64,000 nt of DNA, taken from Spongilla lacustris. Lineage: Eukaryota; Porifera; Demospongiae; Spongillida; Spongillidae. Position 1 is the first letter of the stretch. Every line of letters begins with the position of its first letter. The stretch covers positions 2,631,563-2,695,562 of the forward strand of contig OX442422.1 of assembly GCA_949361645.1 (NCBI GenBank), given 5' to 3'. Of the stretch, positions 1 to 12,226 are shown piece by piece. A program made the translations under genes and the position numbers. A model generated the notes under the pieces. The model searched no databases. It had not been told where the DNA came from and saw only the letters and a list, made by a program, of their open reading frames with translations.

Positions 1-159
1 CACATTTTTGGTATCTCACGAATAGTATATTATGGTATCATGCCAATTACATGCATTTTTAGATTCAGCATCTATTTCTGAACAAAGAACATTCACTGTA
101 ATGTAATTATTACTTGTAAACAAAACAATTCTCCTGATTGGTTAAGGTAACTCCATACC

Positions 160-545
160 TTGGTCTGGGTCTGCAGCTGTCCCCAGATGAAGCCCAAGTT
201 CTGATCAAATATTGGCTGGGCCTCCGACTCTTTGAAGATGGTGCCACTTGCCCTCTGTGTGAACCTCAGGAGCCCCTGGATAAAACTAGGTCACCACACC
301 ACCACATGTAAAAAGAGGATCACATGTTTGCCACCGTCACAATGTTTTGTGAGGTGTCATATTGAATTTTTCCGTCGAGCTCTGCGCACCCATCCAGCTG
401 ATATCCTGGTTCCATCATGGTCCATTGGCAAACCTGCTGCCTGTGTCGTCACAGTTGTGAATCCGCTCAACCCAAGCTTGATTCTGGGAGCGAGTTCAAC
501 TGTGGGTTACTTGGCAGCATTGTATACTTATAGAATTGATTGAGC
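160..545 (+). pseudogene. Retroelement RT-ORF C-terminal remnant
   Basis: A decayed piece of the protein also found at 60.7-63.3 kb. In one frame (about 160-290) it reads LSPDEAQVLIKYWLGLRLF followed by CPLC. After a frame change it continues at about 385-540 with HPADILVPSWSIGKPAA and VNPLNPSLILGASST. The matching parts of the minus-strand copy are EECQVAIRWWLGL, CPFCPGAVLDPLGHHA and RPADVLVQVWDRGKPAA. The zinc-knuckle-like CPxC and the PADxLV...GKPAA block are typical of the region downstream of the reverse-transcriptase domain in this element family. Frame changes and stops mean it is not functional. The RT core is absent. The clade is not assigned. Confidence 0.7.
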
Positions 546-871
546 TCTTAAGTCCCACTCGCTACTGTGATGTGATGCACTTTATAAATGCACATGGGTA
601 GCTAGAATTCCAAAGTTGCCCAATATATGCATGCATACTGAATCCTCACCGTATAGGCTATAGCATATGTTAGGAACCCCCTACATGTATGTAACTATAT
701 GTATCGCGCTGCCGCTGTTTGTAACAAATCCTACATCACCATTTTTTTTTAATCAGTTCATTTTTATGCATGTACCTTGTTTCTTTTCCGCGCCTTTCAG
801 TACTAGTACTACATGCAATAATAAAATTTAAACAAATATAAAAACTGATCAGTCACATAAAGCCCTCATGA
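546..871. other. No gene seen; 3' flank of the VioB-like gene
   Basis: AT-rich stretch between the retroelement remnant and the stop codon of the minus-strand VioB-like gene. It presumably contains that gene's 3' UTR. I see no clear AATAAA signal on the minus strand here. Confidence 0.5.
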
Positions 872-3800
872 TCAATCCCAGTCATAGTCCCAAACTGGAC
901 CACAACTCGATTCTTCGTTTGGAGATGATTTGGTGTTCATTACCTGACGTGCGTGAACGCCTAAAGATTCCATAATTACAATGGTGTCCTTGATCCCTCG
1001 CCTGTCCCCGTCAAACAACTCCTGAAGGCTTCTCAACAGTGCCCTGTAAGTGCCGTGAAACGCCTTCGCCTGAGTGTAGCAGTTTGTGTTGGGCTTGACC
1101 TTGTGTTTGCTGGGATTAGACTGCATGGGCCACACCCCTAAAGGGTCATGCGGTATTGGCAGGCCACTGTAGCAGTACGAACCGTGGTAGTTAACGAGGT
1201 GCCGCCCACATACGATTTCTTCGAACTTGTAAAAATGGGCTATGTTGTGCTCAGAAAATGGAATGTGCTTCTCCGTAGGGTCAAATGGACCAGCTCCTTC
1301 TCCTTGCTCGATTATCTCATCTATGGCCCGTTGCGCTGAATGAGTGTCGCTCACGATCCGTGTACCGGCACCAAAGCCTACAGATGGTTCTACCCAAGGC
1401 CACGTGATCTGTTTGTGAACTAAGCTGGGGATAAATATGTCGTCACCAAGAAAGTCGATGCAATCGCGAATCTCCTTATAAAATTGTCCTATCGTGTTAT
1501 TGAATACAATTGGACTCTCAGTGTCGACAGATATGTTGTGGGGTACCTCAACGCCCATAAATACCTTGTACACGTGCTGCTTGGAAAACCTCTCCAGAGT
1601 AATAACAAGGTTTGGGAGGACCCCTCCGGGTAAACCCTTGGCTGGGTACGAGGGAGCGACTGCACTACTGTCTATGATTGGACGACCTCCGATTGCTATC
1701 AGAATATTGGCTGCCTGTGTCATGTGTTGCATCTCCTGCTTGACGACAGACCGAATTATTTGACTTATTTCATGATTGCAGCCGTCCACTATTGAGAATA
1801 GGGACGTCAAGTACAGCGGAATAGTAAAAAACTCGAGCTGAATTGCCGTCTGCAGCTGCTGTTTAAGCTGCTGCAACGTACAGAGCTCGGATTGAGCAGC
1901 AACCTTAACGCCAAACTCCTGGATCAACGGTCGATCATTATTACATATACGCGGAGGGTTAATTTGAGTAAACAATTGCTGAAAATAAGTATCATCCGAT
2001 TCAATTTCAACTTCGCACTTTAGGCATCGCGACGGAATGAAGGGCGATATTGATATATGTCTGCTCAGTTCACGTGATACATTCGGGTGGATGCACATGG
2101 GGACGATTCCCTTGCTGGCAAGATGTGTAAACTTATTTTGAAATGAATATATCGGTTTAGGTTTTTGTCGAAGCCATTTCTGGATCATTGTTTTCTTGGA
2201 AGGTGACAGGTCCCTGGTCACTGGCATGTAGCTAGGATGGTTGATATCCAATCCCATTGAGTAATCAATCATGTGAAGATTTCTGGTAGTTGTCACATCA
2301 GAGTAGTCTCCTAGGTTAACGATGTGTCTCATGACTGGAAACAGCCTATCATACTGCTTGAAAATAGGCTCAATGTTGTCCACCCAGTTGGGGATTAGGG
2401 GTTCTTTGAAGTATGAGAAAGCAATGAGTGCAATGAAGTTGTCAGGTTGTACTATGTTGGCAGGTTGAATTGTGCCCTTATTGTCAAATGTGTCACTAAC
2501 ATAATACTGAAAGTTATAAAGTTGACCTTCTATGGGCAACTCCAGTCTGTTACATGGTGTTTGCGGGTACGAACATTTTCGCAGTTGTGGTATTTTTCTA
2601 ACGACCTGGAACACAACAGTAGCAATTCCTTGTTCATCTGTGGAGCTAATTTGCGGAAATGGTACGATGCCACCTTGTGGGGCTGCAGGTATGGATTCAA
2701 TGATGTGTACCTTTTGGTTCTTAATGGGCCAACCATACTGGGTAACCTTCAGTTCAACTGTCATGGATTGCTTGTACTCAAGTCTGCTGATGTAATCACT
2801 CATAGGCCTAATGTACTTTGGAGTTTCTTTAAGCATTAGCTGAAGGGAAATACTTGTGTGCGAACAAATGGTGAGAACATTAATGCTTCTTGTTGCTCGG
2901 TATACATAAAGGGGTGATGAAAGAAGATGGTTGTAAATGTCTTCAGATAGGATGTGGTCATATATGCAGCCGTTGTGAACCCAGTCATTCTCCAAGTATG
3001 GAATAGGTTTGCCAATTAAATGAATGCACTTCCTTTCATCTTGCACACCAAGCCACAGTTGGCCAATGTTTCTAAACCTGCCATGTAAATCAAATGATAT
3101 AGAATTACTAAAATCCACAGTCAGTCTAAGGAAGTCATGGCTGATTTGAAATGGTGAATTATACATCAATGTATCATGGTTGGAATCATTACTGGAGTTG
3201 TGGAGGTAAAGGCCTGTCCTGGGCACACCCACATAAGATAGCTTCCTCTGGCCTGGAATTAGGAGGGGTTCGTTTAAGGTCAGTGGACCAATTGTGCCAA
3301 TAACGTGCCCGAGAGTAAAGTTGTACGGTGACCATGAGATATAAGAATATACCGTCATTGAAATTGCGAGCATGCCACCTCTTTGATCGGATATGTGCTT
3401 GAGCTTTTGCAACACATGAGACCTTGAGACTTCACCCCAGGTGAGATCAGCTATGACAGACGCTGACTTTGCACTTAAACAGAAGTCCATTGCGAGGCAT
3501 GTTGCATCATCACTTACGTCTCTGCGCCACATGTCCTGTCCAAGGACAAATGGCTTCACCTTACCCTGAACCAAAATCTCTCCATCCACTCCAATCACTG
3601 CTAGGGTTAAGCCATATACAGTTGTTATCATCAACTGCACATCCAAATCGACTGCCTTTGCATGTGGCCCGTTGATGTTGCTAATAACTGCACTGTTGAT
3701 TATCGTATCACGGAGAGGTTGCACACCGTTTGAATCCAATGCTGAGGTCACCCTGCAGTCAAGTAGTGAGAACTCTCCCGTGCCGTGGAAGTTCCAACCT

Positions 3801-3924
3801 TTGTCAATAGGCTCATTGGGATGAAAATTGCATGGCAGGTTGTTTCCCGTGGCGGGATCAACACGCACTCTACCATTAAATGTGAGCCTCGGCAAGTCCA
3901 TGTAAGAGCCATAGGTAGTGTTAC
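872..3924 (-). CDS. VioB-like / ferritin-like domain protein, large single exon
   Basis: An uninterrupted frame of 1009 codons from the ATG at 3901 to a TGA at 872-874. The opening MDLPRLTFNGRVRVD resembles the conserved start of VioB-type proteins. Near residues 675-730 there is a ferritin-like helix pair: AIQLEFFTIPLYLTSLFSI with Glu about 687, then VVKQEMQHM with an ExxH around 722-725. Further His/Glu (SEHNIAHFYKFEE, about 880-895) could complete a di-iron site. Total length matches bacterial VioB (about 1000 aa), the iminophenyl-pyruvate dimer synthase of indolocarbazole/violacein pathways, but the substrate here is unknown. The C-terminus is acidic (WDYDWD). Upstream of the ATG the frame stays open through CNTTYGSY to a good acceptor (TCTCTTTACAG) at about 3925, so a short 5' exon probably exists and the listed ATG may be internal. 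No such exon was identified. The neighbours are not pathway genes. Confidence 0.75.
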
Positions 3925-5451
3925 ATCTGTAAAGAGATAATGGTGGTTACCAATTAATAGTGCCAACCAACCATCGAAGTCTAAATAGGTCATATTACTA
4001 ATTCCAAACTGAGACTTATTAAGAGATTAAGTGCTAATTTTCACATTTTTCGAGCACAATTCAGCCACTTGTGATTTCATTACCTACATGTGTACATTAT
4101 AGGATAAACCGATTAAGACATCAATACATATTCAAAACCCTCTATTATTCAAGTTATTCAATATTATTTTAATGTTAGCAATGATTCTTTTTTCTGTGAT
4201 TAGCTGAATATGCAGTGGCATGCACATCATTGATGTCATTTTATCAAGTTCAATAGGCGAGTTTTTAAATTTTAAATTTTATGCATAAGTTGACGTTGAA
4301 GCTGTTGTATGATACTCTATGACTAATTGAATGAAAAAATAATTTGGTATAAAAATATGGTTATAAAATCACAAAGTCCATTACTGAAAAGTGAAGCAGT
4401 CTTTTGGTGTGCCAATCAAATTTAATTCATATCATTGTAGCTTGCTATTCGATTTTACTTTTATGAGTTCTAAAAAATAATTCAACACGCATTTAATTTG
4501 CTAGCCGTATACATGTACTCAAGCCAAATTGATTTTTAGTACTCGTTTGTGATACGTGCTGAGTGATTGTTAAACTTGGGTCACTTGTACATTTTTTTCA
4601 CCATATGCTACAGGAGTAAGGGATTAGTAGATTAAGAAGTCAAGTCATTTAATATCCAGTATCGCCAATTTCTTTTTTTTTAAAGTAGATTTTAACTTGA
4701 AAAAACTACATGGCCAATTCATTTCGATGCATATGAAGGGTGCAGTTAACTTGATATGCAGCGCATTTATACCGAGCAACAACCAAAGCCTTATTTGTGT
4801 ACGATATGACGCTTTCAGTTGTGCAAAAATCATGTAGGCCTACCGGCATTTTTGCCCGTAAACGACGTCATATTTATCTAACGATTGTCAATGGTATGTT
4901 ACCACCAATTCAGCTAACGACGCCAATCATGCATGTACATGTGGAGAACATGTATATAAACAGAATCCATATAGATGATTTTATGGGCAGCTTGCTGCAT
5001 GACAAACGAATCGTAGAAAGCTTGAATGACTTCACAGACATAAAACTTACGCAATAAGGATCATTATTTGTAGTAGAATGATCAATTTAGTTGATTGAAG
5101 GCAGAATAGGTTGGGGCGTTTTGATGGCATTCTTCCATCTGAAATAAATAATAACATTTTAATAATGGCTGTAGAAAAACACATATCCTTATCAGCCTCC
5201 GATTGCTGATATCACTGCAAATAGGTTATTGCTATGTGAACCCTAGTTCTATATGTTTCGATTGCACAGTGCAAACCTGATTTGGTTTAGATTGAAACCA
5301 AATTTTGTCAGTTGGGTCAATATGTAATTTTGTTTCATCGTTTTAAAGTGCAAACCAAATACACTGGTTTAAAAGGTTTGGTTTACTTTGTAATTAAAAA
5401 TATACAAAAGAATGAAAAGTATAGTGTGAGGACTGGAGAGCTAACTGGGGA
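3925..5451. other. AT-rich non-coding stretch
   Basis: No recognisable gene. Any missing first exon of the VioB-like gene should lie here or further up. Around 5273-5390 there are degenerate repeats of a TTTGGTTT-rich motif, which recur at about 7019-7190, on the other side of the hAT-like element. Confidence 0.5.
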
Positions 5452-5459
5452 ACTCCAGT

Positions 5460-6653
5460 TAGGGTGTGTAACCGGTTATCAGGTTATTCGGGTTATTCGC
5501 AAAAAACCTATCCGTTCGAATAGTAATTTAGCGTTACTCGGAAAAATCGATTATTGGATTTGTTCTATTCGAAATAACCGGTTTGTGAATCTCCATTCGG
5601 AGGTAATTAGGTATTCGTCATCCGCATCGACAATTCGCCCATTATTCGAATACCTTTTTATGACGATATCCGGATACGCGTTTACGATATTACATGTACA
5701 ATAATTACTTCTAAATAGCGTCACTGTTGTTACTATAAATATATACGTGGGGACGAGATCAAATACACGGGCAGTAATTCGAACTACATGTAGCCAAAAG
5801 AGATCTCCCTCTTCACGTGTCATGACGACGGACAGCTCCAGCTGCAAATCAAAGTCAGTTCGCTTAGTGTATTTCGAACCAGCTGGCTTCTTGCATCAAT
5901 CTCTCTGAGCTGATATTGCCGCGATCGTACTAAGGCTTTCTTACCCCGGTAGATATTAGGATTTTCAAAACTCGCGATGGTGAAATGGAGGCTGCATGGC
6001 TGTTGGTGCGTAAACGTCATCTGTGGTTCTATTCTTTTGGCATCAAGTGCGATGTGTACATCTGTAGACTGTAGGTACTGGTAAAGCTCAGCGTGGCCAC
6101 GCTAACTTAGGTCGGGACACGCCCAACAAGGTATGTGGTTAGGCCAAGTGATTTAGGCCTATGTAGGTAGCTGTGGTTGTGTGCTGAGTGCATCTGGTGT
6201 GATGTGGGTAGCTGTGGATCCCTGCTGAGGCTACTGATCTGGTGTAATGTGGTTAGTTGTGGTAAGGTGTCTGGTGTGATGGAGGTAGCTATGGTTGTGT
6301 ACCTCATGAGGGCATCTGGTGTGATGGGGGTAGGTGTGTTTGTGTGCTGAGGGCATCTGGTGTGATGGGGGTAGGTGTGTTTGTGTGCTGAGGGTATCTG
6401 GTGTGATGTGGGTAGCTGTAGGAGGGTCTCTGGTGTGATGTGTACATTTAGGTGGCTCAATGAGCAGAAAACCTGAATAACCTAGGTATTCGGCTGGCAA
6501 ATTGTCAAAACCTATTCGGAAAAATCGATTTTCTTTTTTCAAGTATTCGGAAAAATCGATTTTCAGATCCAGAAAAACCTGAAAAATCGATTAGTGTTTT
6601 AAAAGTATTCGGAAAAATCGATTTTCATTATTCAGGGGAGGTTACACACCCTA
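5460..6653. mobile_element. Non-autonomous hAT-like element with 8-bp target duplication
   Basis: Termini are inverted copies of TAGGGTGTGTAACC (5460-5473 and 6640-6653). They are flanked by an identical 8-bp duplication ACTCCAGT at 5452-5459 and 6654-6661. An 8-bp duplication with short TIRs is characteristic of hAT transposons. No transposase ORF is present. The interior carries several copies of the palindromic word GAAAAATCGATTTTC and a tandem array (see 6114-6450), so it is a non-autonomous derivative. Confidence 0.8.
6114..6450. repeat. Tandem array inside the hAT-like element
   Basis: Degenerate tandem copies of a unit of roughly 40 bp containing GGTGTGATGTGGGTAGCTGT and GTGTGCTGAGGGCATCT. 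It is internal to the 5460-6653 element. Confidence 0.7.
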
Positions 6654-7483
6654 ACTCCAGTTGATATTAACCTTTACTTGCCAGAGCATAAACGCAGCCA
6701 ATGCACCATTTAAAACCACATATCTATCTACCAGTAAACCCGAAATGTATGTTGTGTGGTGTGTACAAAGGCTATTGATATAGCTCATTTCTTGGAAACA
6801 GGCAAATGCTTGAAGTAGTTTTTAGTAACATTATACCAATTTGTGGTTATGTAGCTTAATTGACCATGCATGGATACAATTATTGGCCATTTAGCTTTGC
6901 AATTTGCTCTTCGTCAGTTTAAGAATTCCTTTCTTACTTCTAGCTTGTTCCTGGCCACACTTAATGCAACTCATCTCCTATATGGCTAGTATTTAGGTAT
7001 TTCTTGCATGGGGTGCTCAATGGCAAAAGATTGGTTTGAACCACAAAGCATGCACGTGTGTTTCAACCCAAATAATGCTAAGATTTGAAATCTTATTGTT
7101 TGGTTTTGAAACCATCCATGTATGTTGAACCAATGATTTTAAAACGTTTGGTTTTGATATATCAACCAAATGCAACTTTATTTGTAATGGTAGATGAAAA
7201 TAGCTCATACTTTATGGAATACAGTTAGTTTCATACATTTAGCTAGCTAGGGCTTATTATAGTTATATGTGATGCGTAAATGGCGCGCACACGAAATTGA
7301 ATTAATTTTTTAGTAGTGAATACACCACGGCCCGGTACTACACCCCAATCAGATCTAGAACTTATTCCATCAGCCGGTTTAAACAACAACATAGGCACAT
7401 TCGAACATCATTCAAAATGCACGCATTTTTCTATCTTTCCAGGTATATTTCTATATGTACATGAACGGAATTAAGGTTAACTG

Positions 7484-7882
7484 TCCGTGGAGGTATAGAC
7501 TTTATTTCTGAATAAATTATGTAACATGAAATTTGATGGCGAATACAATGAATTCTATGGCGAGTAAATACGAAAAACATTGCTTTACTCTGGACATGTG
7601 CGAAGTGTTGTACTGACAGGATTAGTAAATATAGGCTATTATAGCCATACCGGAAAGCACACAGCTTTGAGGTTGTGTGCCCTCCCGTGTGGCCGGCCAT
7701 CTTGAACTATCCTACAAAACTACCACATGTCCAGACTGAAATTATTACAAGAAGTGTTACAGTATACATTTCTATAGGTTACTCGCCATGGAATTCATCC
7801 TATCGTTTGATTCATGTACATTAAATTTCATGTTAATTTATTCATTGTGCCGTAGGAATAAGGTCTATACCCCCGGAGAAGG
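7484..7882. mobile_element. Foldback (MITE-like) element
   Basis: Two imperfect inverted arms of about 85-95 bp. The left arm at about 7484-7570 contains GAGGTATAGACTTTATT and AACATGAAATTT. The right arm at about 7782-7882 contains the complements (AAATTTCATGTTAATTTATT, AAGGTCTATACCCCC). There is no coding content. The target duplication is not clear. Confidence 0.55.
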
Positions 7883-8329
7883 ATCACAACATGCACTCCT
7901 TAATTGGTGCAAATGTTGTGCATCAAGCTATTTCGAGTCGAGTGCTACTATTATAACAAAATAACATTAGTGATGTAGAATTTATGAACACCAATTGAGT
8001 AAGAAGTAAGGAAGCAAGGAATTACATCCATAAAGCTACCATTAGCAACTTCAGGCAGGTAGTTTTGCTAAATGATGTAGGTCTGCAATATAACTGATTT
8101 CTATATAATTACTTGTTTCCTTACGTTTTACTCAACTGGTCTACAAAATCCTTCACCACTTAAAAAACCTTTATGAACTCTAATTGCAAACATGAAACAT
8201 CATATTTATACGCTTGTATTTACACGAAAGTAAACATTTATAAGTTTTACTATCATTCATTATCGAGAGCGCCAGCTGCGAATCTCAAGCTACTCGAAAC
8301 CGCTCCGCTCAATTTCTAACCTGCATGAG

Positions 8330-8920
8330 TGCATATATGTGATAACATAAAGATGGGGCCTGGTGGGGCTAGCCATGCACTCACCCCTGAGCGTAAACGG
8401 GTGCATGAGGATCCACACTTTATGCTTCCAAATCCGATAAAGTCTGTTGTGCATGGGCTACATGTGTGTATCACTTATTCTACCAATTTTTAGCTAAAGA
8501 TTGAAATTTGTGTTGTCAAGCTTATATAATAACTCTTCTACGAAAATAATATAATAAATCCAACTCGGCAGTAAGTTTCTAACTTGTTGGTTCTAGTGCT
8601 TCCGCATGCGGATAACACGTGTATAACGTGTGCATAAAACATGAATACACGCGTTATACAGTACTGTATAACAACCCTTTTTATACAGTGGCATAACCGC
8701 TAACATCATGCTTCAATCGTGAATGCATGCAATAAACCTCTTATCCGAGCGAATCATCATTATCTAATCAGATCTAGAAGAAGGAGCAGGGCCGGGGAAT
8801 AATAAAGTTTCGCATATGGGAACAAGTGAGCGTTATCTCTGTTGTCTGACCTTTCTATAAGCGTCGGCAGTTTATCTGCATTGTAGATTCTATCCAAATA
8901 CGCTCGCTAAAGTGTAACGT
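8330..8920. repeat. Dispersed repeat, copy 1 of 3
   Basis: Shares ordered blocks with 29960-30600 and partly with 41280-41520: CATAAAGATGGG, AACTTGTTGGTTCTAGTGCT, GCTTCAATCGTGAA, GAGCGTTATCTCTGTTG and GTCGRCAGTTT...CTGCATT. The nature of the repeat is unknown. It has no ORF and is probably a non-autonomous mobile element. Confidence 0.65.
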
Positions 8921-9224
8921 AGGTTCTAATGCCTGTCATCTGCAATTGTTACGCAACGACTCAGGCTTACGCAATCAGGCATCACACCTTTAAACCGTAC
9001 CTTAAAATTTTACTTGCCCATACATTAATTTTCCATGTACTATATGCATGCATGCCCATATAATAATCTGAAAGCAATTACATGTAAAGCCTGTAGCTAC
9101 AGAAACGAAGCGGTCTACGTCTTATTCCCTAAACGAATAAACGTTGAGTTTCGGCGATGTATCGGCTCATTGATCTGTCGCTCCCCCAGCGGCCCAGCCT
9201 CGACCTATAATTACAACACAAAGT

Positions 9225-9300
9225 GTTGGCTTCTCGGGTTCCTTCCCAGGCCCCGATAGGCCCCGATGGGAGGGCTTGCAGCGCTTCCCCATATCTTCTA
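9225..9300 (-). repeat. Divergent fragment of the GGATCC/G-run element family
   Basis: Read on the minus strand it has the same ordered hairpin blocks (GGGAAGCGCTGCAAGCCCTC, then a GGGGCCTGGG block) as the elements at 11302 and 47627. It is a short, divergent copy. Confidence 0.35.
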
Positions 9301-9525
9301 GCTGGGCATATACATGTATAAAATACATTAAAACTTGAGCGCACTCGACTGTCATTAGTCTGGGGACCAGACCATAATTGAGAATATGGGTCTGGTGGCG
9401 TCCCATAGAAGGTTTTGTGCCAGAGGAATGTAATTATCCTGCAGTCCGCAGATCGCTGATTAACGTAATTTATTCATTGCAGCTTACTGTGGGCGTTCCT
9501 ACATGTGTATGTATCAGGCTAAGAC

Positions 9526-9840
9526 TTATAGTGGGGATATTACAATCACAATGGAGCCTTGGACGTTCCGTAGTGGATCAAATAAACACGGTAGTACAAA
9601 AAAACACATCGATTTCCCTCCGCCTGTTGGTAGCGATACAAAGGTGTCGTTACCAGCTGTGATGCTCTGTACTGCGTCACGCTGCTCTTTTCTAAGCGCT
9701 AGCGTTACACTTAGCTTTTTGCTTGTCTGGTTTAAAGCATAATCAAACCTGTCGATCGTCACTGTTAGCCATCGCCATGATAGAATGATACAGTAGCGCT
9801 CTTCGTTCGAACTATATTTTGTTTTTCGGGTGGGCAATGA
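9526..9840 (-). pseudogene. RecQ-type helicase N-terminal fragment
   Basis: The minus-strand frame reads FDYALNQTSKKLSV, then ALRKEQRDAVQSI, then the Walker A motif VSLPTGGGKSMCF, then SIVIVISPL and a TAA stop. This is the start of a superfamily-2 RecQ-like ATPase domain: the LRxEQ Q-motif region, motif I and the first part of motif Ia. The rest of the helicase (DEAH box, motifs III-VI) is missing. A possible start MAMANSDDRQ lies just upstream in another frame, so there is also a frame disruption near 9740. RecQ-like fragments spread by mobile elements are common in some invertebrate genomes. This looks like such a dead fragment, not a host RecQ gene. Confidence 0.6.
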
Positions 9841-11301
9841 GATTTAAACGTTGTGGGGGAGAGGAGATGTATAAAGTATGGAAACGATGACGCGGAGCCC
9901 GAGGGATGTGCATGTTGGTGGCAAACCAGCCTCCACATGCGGGGAAAGGTGACATTGATGTGTGAGTATGGGTCCAACTCACCGATCTTCACCGCAGCTG
10001 TTCTATACATGGCGGAGTCCTGCCTGGAAGACTTTGTAGTCAAGTTTAAAAAACAATTTTGACGCTCACGCGTGCACCGGATTAATTGTGGCCTGCATGG
10101 TTACGGCTGGTCTATTTATAATAAGACCGCTATGCAATCAAGATGCATGGACCATTGGCATGTATGGCGCTTAGTTAACTCGATTAGTGCATCAGTGCAT
10201 ATGTTAGGGTTCCGACCCTGAAAGCGTGCACATACGCATGCGCTGCTCATGTAGCAGCGAGCATGCACAGTCGTCATAGCTACCGGTAAGTGAAAAGAAT
10301 GCAAGTTAAATTAAAAACACGTCGGCACTAGTTATTTGCAGTGTCATCTTAATTTAAAAAAAACACGGGACGGGTTAAATTAAAGCTTCCACTGCATGTC
10401 ACAGACTCACAGGACTAAAAAAAAAAAAAACTGTATGGACTCATTTATTGCAAGCGTGCATGGCAGAAACATCATTTTACGCGCGTATATTTAGTTATTT
10501 ACACGCGACTTCAACGTACGTACTTTCAGTTTTCGACAACGTAGGCAAACTCTGCTCCCCAGATGGAAGCACAGAACAAAAGGAGACAGAAGATACTTAC
10601 AACATATAGTATGGAACTACAGCTATACATGTGTACTAGCTTTTTCTTCGCGATGGTATACCAATGTGAAGTATCAGTATATACTGTGATTTGAGCCGTG
10701 GTAAATATTAATAGTACATTTGAGTTTGAAAAGGGATAGAATGCCAATCCACGATTTTGTTACTTTGAAATCCGGGGTGCACTAGATAGCCTGTGCTCTT
10801 GAACAATCAGTATAGAGAGGAGCATGTGGACCTAAATTGTTGCTGCATGATCATGAGTTCTCTGCATGTGTGGGCATGGAATAGTCAAGATAGACTCTAC
10901 CCCGTGCCGTGTCCACCTTCCCCAAGGGACAGTATGATCGTGTAATAAGTGCATTGTTATAGTTATACAGTATACATGTATAGATGAACTTGGCCTTAAA
11001 TACTTGGCGGCTCCTAGTTGTAGACCACACTGTAATTGTACATAGGTACGGTGGTGCCCCAAGAGAAGTGAACAATATGTATGGTGTGTGGGATGGCTTG
11101 TATCATCACAATTAGCCTTAGGTTGAGCAGTGCTGTACAGAACATGTGGGTCTGGGCCCAAGGTCACTGGCTGTATTCTCTCCCATAGGACTGGAGGGTG
11201 TACCATTAAGATCAATGAGATTGTCCTAGCCATGCATCATCAAGCAGCCTCCTGTGATACAGACAACCCCCCCTCTTATAGTGTCTCCATCTTTGAGACT
11301 G
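9841..11301. other. No gene recognised
   Basis: Mixed non-coding sequence with an A-run near 10420 and scattered ACATGTA words. Short open frames lack family resemblance and splice support. Confidence 0.5.
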
Positions 11302-11490
11302 CAGGGGCGGATCCAGGATTTAGGAGCGGGGGGGGGGGGGGGGGGGGGGGGTATAAGTGCACGGGCGTGGCAGGACACGCCCACCACCAGCAACGGCCAA
11401 CGGGGTATGGGGGAGCGCTGTAAGCTCCCCCATAGGGGTCTGGGGCGGAGCCCCAGCCGCTTTGCAAATTTTGCACTTTTAATGTCACAA
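11302..11490 (+). mobile_element. 5' end of a CAGGGGCGGATCC/G-run DNA element
   Basis: Begins CAGGGGCGGATCCAGG, followed about 25 bp later by a run of about 23 G. Two hairpin-forming blocks follow (GGGGGAGCGCTGTAAGCTCC and CTGGGGCGGAGCCCCAG). The same ordered blocks start the complete element at 47627. The matching right end is not seen before the assembly gap at 11794 and may lie inside it. Confidence 0.6.
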
Positions 11491-11793
11491 AACATAGCAT
11501 AATTGCGTATAAACCCAGGTAAAATAGTAAATTACTTGCTTCCAGACTTTCCTGTAGTATTGAACCGCATAACGATCGATATACGGTACCCGCTCAACGA
11601 TCCGTCATAGTTAAATATTCCAAAGTACAATAGGTTGGAATATTTAACTACATCCTGTGGGCTGGGACATTTATAACAATCACTCCACCTACCAATTTGG
11701 AAGGATCGTTGCGCCGTTAACGCGTTCAGTACAGTGCTCCCTCGATTATACGGAAAAGTATTACCTCGATTATACGGAAAATAAGGCACATTC

Positions 11794-11993
11794 NNNNNNN
11801 NNNNNNNNNNNNNNNNNNNNNNNNNNNNNNNNNNNNNNNNNNNNNNNNNNNNNNNNNNNNNNNNNNNNNNNNNNNNNNNNNNNNNNNNNNNNNNNNNNNN
11901 NNNNNNNNNNNNNNNNNNNNNNNNNNNNNNNNNNNNNNNNNNNNNNNNNNNNNNNNNNNNNNNNNNNNNNNNNNNNNNNNNNNNNNNNNNNNN
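11794..11993. other. Assembly gap (200 N)
   Basis: Run of exactly 200 N. A round size like this usually denotes a gap of unknown length. Confidence 0.98.
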
Positions 11994-12226
11994 TCTTTAC
12001 TTGTACTACACCAATACCAGTCTGTTGGTTCTCCCTGTTTACACTTATAACTACACTGTCAAAGTGCTGCTCATACATGTCACAAGTACAGTCCTATTAT
12101 GAATCCGCATTGAATGGCACTTCAAGTGGGGTGCATGTATACTGACTTACGGTAACTCTGAACATTGATAGAATGTCCTCCTTTTCTTCCCTGTAGCCAC
12201 CAAAAGGCTTCCATAGACTCCGCAAC

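Noticed and set aside
4797..5057. 86-aa open frame on the + strand
   Set aside because: No family resemblance, splice support or composition shift. Compatible with chance in AT-rich DNA.
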